Shown: in pieces, positions 62,201 through 64,000 of the stretch
Position numbering within the stretch: the stretch's first letter is position 1
Layout of the letters: each line of letters opens with the position of its first letter
From: Alentia gelatinosa
Lineage: Eukaryota; Annelida; Polychaeta; Phyllodocida; Polynoidae
Assembly: GCA_950022655.1 (NCBI GenBank)
Contig: OX465584.1
Location: forward strand, 1,931,694-1,995,693
Length of the DNA stretch: 64,000 bases
Reading direction: 5' to 3'
The notes under the pieces: model-generated
Told to the model about the DNA's origin: nothing
Database searches by the model: none
The model's input: the letters and a program-made list of their open reading frames with translations, nothing else
Program-made: the position numbers and the translations under genes

Positions 62201-63951
62201 TGTGATTTTATGGCATTGATGTTAGAGAGAGTCTGTGGTGGCGCTCCCTATAGTGTTTTGTGTGGAAGTGTGTTAATGGTTTGTTCAGGTTAATGTTATC
62301 TGTCTGAACCATACCAGCAGTTTCAAATGCGTACATTCTCGTCAGGCTATATTGGCTGATTACTTGAATATCGTCCTCTCGGTTTGGAGGATTATTCTTG
62401 GGGATAAATATAAATATTTTAAGAGTGCGAGCGTTGCTGTGTATGAAATGTCGGAATTGCGTCATTTGTCAGAAAACTGCCTGTATAAAGGAGTGAGACC
62501 CTGCATGCCCCGCACTGCCTGGCAAACGGATCGCCTCCCATCAGGGGAACAGCTGGACGCTCGTACGCTCAAAAACTTACATTAGAATTCTGTTAGTCTA
62601 ATTCTGCTTGATTTTAGACACACGACAATAGCCACTCGGCTACCATCCTGATGACGACAGTCTGACAACACGTCGCCACGCGACACAGCCGCCTGAGCTC
62701 CGATCGGGCAATCACACGGGAGCGGATCAGGTGAATGGTCAGCGTGGCCTCCTACGCCTATTAAACACTTCCATTTGAGTAGAGGTAATGTGCCATAGGG
62801 TGGACGTACAGGTAGGGTGACTGTGCCTATAGGATGAGGGCCATAGGGTGGTCGTACAGGTATGGTGACTGTGCCTATAGGATGAGGGCCATAAGGTGGT
62901 CTTACCCTGTGACACAACTATTGTGAATAATTCCATAGGATGAGGGCTATAGGGTTTGTTTGTTTGGGTAGTTTTAATGTCCAATATGTTCTATTAGACT
63001 TACTTTGGGTTGACCGAATCTATGAGATATATTCAGGTAGAAATCTCACCCATACATATTTACAGAGGTAAGAGTTCTTTTACTTCCCACACCACATAGA
63101 CATGGTATGAGAAGGACTGGTCTTTGATATAGCAGTAAATCTACCACTGCTTGGGGTGAAGGAGAAAAGTGGCTGCAGTGAGACTCGAAACCCACAAAGT
63201 CTGACAACCTTGGGATTACATGCCCAGTGCTCCCTACCACTGAGTTAACTCTCCATCCTGGTCACTTTAGTTATGCTTGCATGCAAGCATATCCGGTCTG
63301 CACCATGCAGAGCAAGCGACCAAGAGGGCGAACAGTAATGTTCACACCAGCAGGCTGCCCATAGGGTGGACATAGAGGTATGGTGACTGTGCCTATAGGA
63401 TGAGGCCCATAGGGTGAACGTACAGGTAGGGTGACTGTGCCTATAGGATGAGGGCCATACGGTGGACGTACAGATAGGGTGACTGTGCCTATAGGATGAG
63501 GGCCATACGGTGGACGTACAGGTAGGGTGACTGTGCCTATAGGATGAGGGCCATAGGGTGGATGTACAGGTATGGTGACTGTGCCTATAGGATGAGGGCC
63601 ATACGGTGGACGTACAGATAGGGTGACTGTGCCTATAGGATGAGGGCCATAGGGTGGACGTACAGGTATGGTGACTGTGCCTATAGGATGAGGGCCATAG
63701 GGTGGTCATACAGGTACGGTGACTGTGCCTATAGGATGAGGGCCATAGGGTGGTCGTACAGGTATGGTGACTGTGCCTATAGGATGAGGGCCATAGGGTG
63801 GACGTACAGGTATGGTGACTGTGCCTATAGGATGAGGGCCATAGGATGGTCGTACAGGTATGGTGACTGAGACACGTACCTGGCCTCTGCTGCTGCCTGA
63901 GCAAGGTCAAACTTCATTCTGTCTCCATACATGCTGAGGTGAGTGAAGTAT
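49762..63951 (-). CDS. ctr9: ctr9, RNA polymerase II Paf1 complex subunit, 3' part
   Basis: Six exons on the minus strand: 63880-63951, 60980-61115, 58545-58682, 58073-58236, 52492-52704 and 49762-50230. They join in frame with GT-AG introns and give about 396 residues. Ctr9 is the TPR scaffold of the Paf1 complex in the nucleus, needed for histone H2B ubiquitination, H3K4 methylation and transcription elongation. The identifying part is [20 protein letters not shown] and [20 protein letters not shown], the strongly conserved segment after the TPRs. A charged coiled coil ([16 protein letters not shown] region), an acidic and Lys-rich tail, [24 protein letters not shown] and a long Arg-Ser tail follow. 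The TPR-rich N-terminus (about two thirds of a ~1,100-1,200-residue protein) is beyond the right edge. No frame disruption was seen. Confidence 0.93.
50478..50941. repeat. 71-bp inverted repeat pair
   Basis: The left arm 50478-50548 contains ttttcccgactagcctcatt. The right arm 50871-50941 is its reverse complement with one mismatch (cccgggggt versus cccaggggt). The arms bracket the GIY-YIG frame. Transcribed through, they would form a strong hairpin. Confidence 0.9.
50538..50842 (+). pseudogene. GIY-YIG endonuclease domain, 5' truncated
   Basis: The reading frame opens inside the left inverted repeat, so the domain lacks its first strand (the G-I-Y half). It retains [20 protein letters not shown], the Y-x-G ... 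R ... H part, then [20 protein letters not shown] and a helical end with [17 protein letters not shown]. This is the Penelope-type version of the nuclease that nicks DNA for insertion. The domain is incomplete and lacks its polymerase, so it is not expected to work. The first ATG is at 50600, and the formal frame from 50567 begins with a different start codon. Confidence 0.75.
51509..51637. mobile_element. MITE family copy 2
   Basis: 'tttatcctaccc' at the left and 'aggggtaggataaa' at the right form imperfect terminal inverted repeats 129 bp apart. The left end equals the truncated copy at 44889, and the right end resembles the copy ending at 44833. It is non-coding and lies immediately after the Penelope-type insertion. 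Confidence 0.65.
51931..52477. repeat. 40-bp minisatellite, about 13.7 copies
   Basis: The unit 'tatgctgaagtacatgagac' plus 'acatggggcggggttttcag' repeats with almost no change. Variants are taaatg for tacatg (near 51941, 52181, 52221 and 52381) and 'gggttatcaatatgtt' (52001 and 52321, eight units apart). It ends 14 bp from the splice donor of the ctr9 exon at 52492. Confidence 0.95.
52492..52704 (-). CDS. ctr9: ctr9 exon, KLKIADEG motif
   Basis: 213 nt (phase 2 at both ends). It encodes a Lys/Arg-rich stretch, then [20 protein letters not shown] and TEKLKIADE, a short conserved motif near the end of animal Ctr9. The Ser-Asp run resembles casein kinase 2 sites. The acceptor is TTATTTCAG. The donor GTGAGT is followed 14 bp later by a 40-bp minisatellite. 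Confidence 0.92.
53106..53125. repeat. 20-bp perfect palindrome
   Basis: 'gtgacagtttaaactgtcac' is its own reverse complement. An E-box cacgtg (about 53144) and a CCAAT motif (accaatcag, about 53159) follow within 60 bp. It could be a dimeric factor site or part of an old element. Confidence 0.6.
53385..53540. repeat. Dispersed repeat 'acaagagctaagtgtgca', copy 1
   Basis: 'aacaagagctaagtgtgcat' and the following 'aaaggctaaattagcgggtg' align with the copies starting at 59100 and 59556, including the downstream 'acgcatatattactc' and 'gatatctcaat' blocks. Confidence 0.65.
54000..54420. repeat. Intronic interspersed repeat, copy A
   Basis: A stretch with 'gtaagcaactgtcagt', 'ggtaaatgttacaccaatgc', 'attccacttcctagcaccta' and 'aatgtggtcagg' matches copy B at 60335-60890 in the same order and orientation, with scattered substitutions and length changes at poly-C runs. 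Confidence 0.8.
54459..54600. repeat. C-rich minisatellite, copy A
   Basis: Three to four copies of a ~40-bp unit, ggaataccccaaaataaatt followed by a run of 6-15 C. The same kind of unit is at 57402-57540. The minus-strand glycine-rich frames here are a by-product. Confidence 0.8.
54704..54880 (+). mobile_element. tRNA-derived SINE
   Basis: The head has an A-box-like 'tggctaagtgg' (54712-54722) and a B-box-like 'ggttcaaaca' (54761-54770) at the right spacing for internal pol III promoters. A conserved-looking body follows (ggtatccactgctcattcgg, then cgcctgtcattagaatgag). No poly(A) or clean target duplication was found. Confidence 0.55.
55046..55126 (-). tRNA. tRNA-Trp-like pseudogene or SINE head
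   Basis: Read on the minus strand, 'gtggtgcaactgctagcgcg' followed by 'gactccagatt' matches the D arm and CCA anticodon arm of animal tRNA-Trp. An 11-nt insertion separates the D arm from the anticodon stem, and the T arm is degraded (gattaaaac for ggttcaaatc). It is not a functional tRNA. It may be the head of a SINE. Confidence 0.45.
56048..56110. repeat. 21-bp tandem repeat, three copies
   Basis: Three copies of a unit of the form 'gagtggtagcggccggcagcg' (shown shortened as gagtggtagcggccggcagc), the last two with a few changes. The patch is GC-rich inside an AT-rich intron. Confidence 0.8.
57402..57540. repeat. C-rich minisatellite, copy B
   Basis: The same family as 54459-54600: 'ggaatacccc' units separated by runs of up to 13 C (for example near 57443, 57493 and 57524). 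The repeated short open frames on both strands are not genes. Confidence 0.8.
57727..57860. repeat. Dispersed repeat family, copy 2
   Basis: 'ccatggaatgtggctgaggg' followed by 'ggttcgtaccactgtttt' and 'tgaggctctat' aligns with 49414-49625 and 58815-58985. Confidence 0.6.
58073..58236 (-). CDS. ctr9: ctr9 exon, acidic and basic tail
   Basis: 164 nt (phase 0 in, phase 2 out). It encodes a low-complexity charged tail: [20 protein letters not shown], then [12 protein letters not shown] and KQKKKRV, including nuclear-localisation-like Lys/Arg clusters. The acceptor is ACAACAG and the donor GTAGAGAG. The intron before it is only 308 nt. Confidence 0.9.
58237..58544 (-). other. ctr9 third visible intron
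   Basis: 308 nt, donor GTGAGT and acceptor ACAACAG. Near 58252-58310 it contains 'tttgtttagtttaacgtcca', related to 62955-63010 ('agttttaatgtccaatatgt' with the same 'ttagactnactttgg' continuation), a short interspersed sequence family. Confidence 0.75.
58545..58682 (-). CDS. ctr9: ctr9 exon, coiled coil
   Basis: 138 nt, phase 0 at both ends, 46 codons. It encodes [20 protein letters not shown], then [14 protein letters not shown], the conserved end of the helical region, then a Gly/Arg linker. The acceptor is TATTCCAG and the donor GTGAGT. Confidence 0.93.
58815..58985. repeat. Dispersed repeat family, copy 3
   Basis: 'ccgtggaatgtggctgaggg', then 'cgctcaattta', 'gaaatgaaaagg' and 'agaagtggaata' align over the full length of the copy at 49414-49625. 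Confidence 0.6.
59100..59555. repeat. Tandem composite repeat, copy 1 with (GGGA)n
   Basis: It starts 'aacaagagctaagtgtgcat', then has (GGGA)n from 59161 to 59350 (about 47 units with one slip near 59329), then 'atagggaagggcctgcattg' and 'aaagccctactcctctgtga'. The whole order is repeated from 59556. The Gly/Arg/Glu and Pro/Ser-rich frames on the two strands are microsatellite by-products. Confidence 0.9.
59556..60130. repeat. Tandem composite repeat, copy 2 with GGGA/GGGGA tract
   Basis: The same order as copy 1. The repeat tract at 59704-59888 starts as GGGA units and changes to GGGGA units (about 59798-59885). The shared flank 'atagggaagggcctgcattg' follows. The different tract motifs show slippage after duplication. 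Confidence 0.9.
60335..60890. repeat. Intronic interspersed repeat, copy B
   Basis: Collinear with 54000-54420. It differs mainly by a ~19-base C run near 60510 and by extra sequence near 60620-60780. Confidence 0.8.
60980..61115 (-). CDS. ctr9: ctr9 exon, coiled-coil start
   Basis: 136 nt (phase 2 in, phase 0 out). It encodes [20 protein letters not shown] and a Glu/Arg-rich helix ending RQRYESAQ. This is the most conserved part of Ctr9 visible here. The acceptor is TACACAG and the donor GTATGC. Confidence 0.95.
62797..62905. repeat. 48-bp minisatellite, small block
   Basis: About 2.3 copies of the same 48-bp unit as at 63356-63868 (gtgcctataggatgagggcc inside). A SINE and other sequence separate it from the main block, so the array was probably split. 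Confidence 0.9.
63046..63262 (-). mobile_element. tRNA-derived SINE between minisatellite blocks
   Basis: On the minus strand the head has an A-box-like 'ttaactcagtggtagg' (63234-63249) and a B-box-like 'gggtttcgagtctc' (63179-63192). A non-coding body runs to about 63046. It lies between the two blocks of the 48-bp minisatellite. Confidence 0.55.
63356..63868. repeat. 48-bp minisatellite, about 10.7 copies
   Basis: The unit contains 'gtgactgtgcctataggatg' and 'gggtggacgtacaggtat', with variation at a few sites (ggac/ggtc, tagg/tatg, catagg/catacg). 48 is a multiple of three, so it gives long open frames on both strands that are not genes. It ends about 12 bp from the ctr9 splice donor at 63880. 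Confidence 0.95.
63880..63951 (-). CDS. ctr9: ctr9 exon (most 5' in window)
   Basis: 72 nt, entered in phase 2 and left in phase 2. It encodes [18 protein letters not shown] and AAAEA, the start of the conserved post-TPR block. The acceptor is CTACCAG. The donor is GTACGTG, and a 48-bp minisatellite begins about 12 bp inside the intron. Confidence 0.92.
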
Positions 63952-64000
63952 CTGGTAGAAAGAAAAATATTCCTATCATATATCATTAACATTTATCATT

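Larger units (their letters stand above)
61116..63879 (-). other. ctr9 first visible intron
   Basis: 2,764 nt, donor GTACGTG and acceptor TACACAG. It contains a SINE (63046-63262), two blocks of a 48-bp minisatellite and short poly-C and AT runs. 61,130-62,790 is otherwise plain sequence with no recognised gene, apart from a GC-rich patch near 61970-61990. Confidence 0.8.

Noticed and set aside
63245..63910. 221-codon minus-strand frame and its plus-strand counterpart
   Set aside because: The 48-bp repeat is a multiple of three, so open frames are automatic. The real exon at 63880-63951 is in another context.

Overview
The window is from a metazoan genome, most likely an invertebrate. The evidence is a spliced gene with GT-AG introns (the last six exons of ctr9, minus strand), a Ty3-type retroelement with an env gene, a Penelope-type GIY-YIG fragment, tRNA-derived SINE-like sequences, many micro- and minisatellites, and a long satellite array. 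The mix of repeats would suit a marine invertebrate such as a mollusc, but the sequence alone does not fix the phylum. No rRNA, CRISPR or bacterial-type operon was seen.

Layout. (1) About 1-31,420: AT-rich satellite DNA with nested order. A ~300-bp monomer builds ~0.91-0.96-kb trimers, these build ~3.16-3.18-kb higher-order units, and three of those form a ~9.87-kb super-unit present twice in a row. (2) About 31,420-37,300: the same satellite family, clearly more diverged and shuffled, as expected at an array edge, with its own ~1.17-kb duplication. (3) 37,306-38,300: non-satellite DNA with a decayed coding-like stretch on the minus strand and a small hairpin repeat. (4) About 38,310-47,050: a heavily broken Ty3-type element in the order gag, protease, reverse transcriptase, RNase H, integrase, envelope, all on the plus strand. 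The integrase core is missing, with an LTR-like piece at that place. The env region is split by a 612-bp block that contains the exon edge and intron of the neighbouring ctr9 gene, flanked by a 20-bp direct repeat. (5) 47,100-49,700: an unidentified open frame, a 271-bp solo LTR with a 5-bp target duplication, and little else. (6) 49,762-63,951: the 3' part of ctr9 (Paf1 complex subunit), minus strand, six exons encoding about 396 residues. It runs from the conserved helical region through the charged tail to a long Arg-Ser repeat tail. Its introns carry the Penelope fragment, a MITE family, two VNTR arrays that start within 15 bp of splice donors, GGGA-rich arrays, SINEs and duplicated intronic repeats.

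How the parts relate. The only gene that looks intact is ctr9. Everything else is repeat or dead mobile DNA. The most informative structure is the ctr9 block inside env. It is a paralogous copy of the last ctr9 intron and serves as an empty site, which shows that the Penelope-type insertion in ctr9 (about 1,030 bp, 9-bp direct repeats) is absent from the copied version. Many short open frames are by-products of repeats and are left out.
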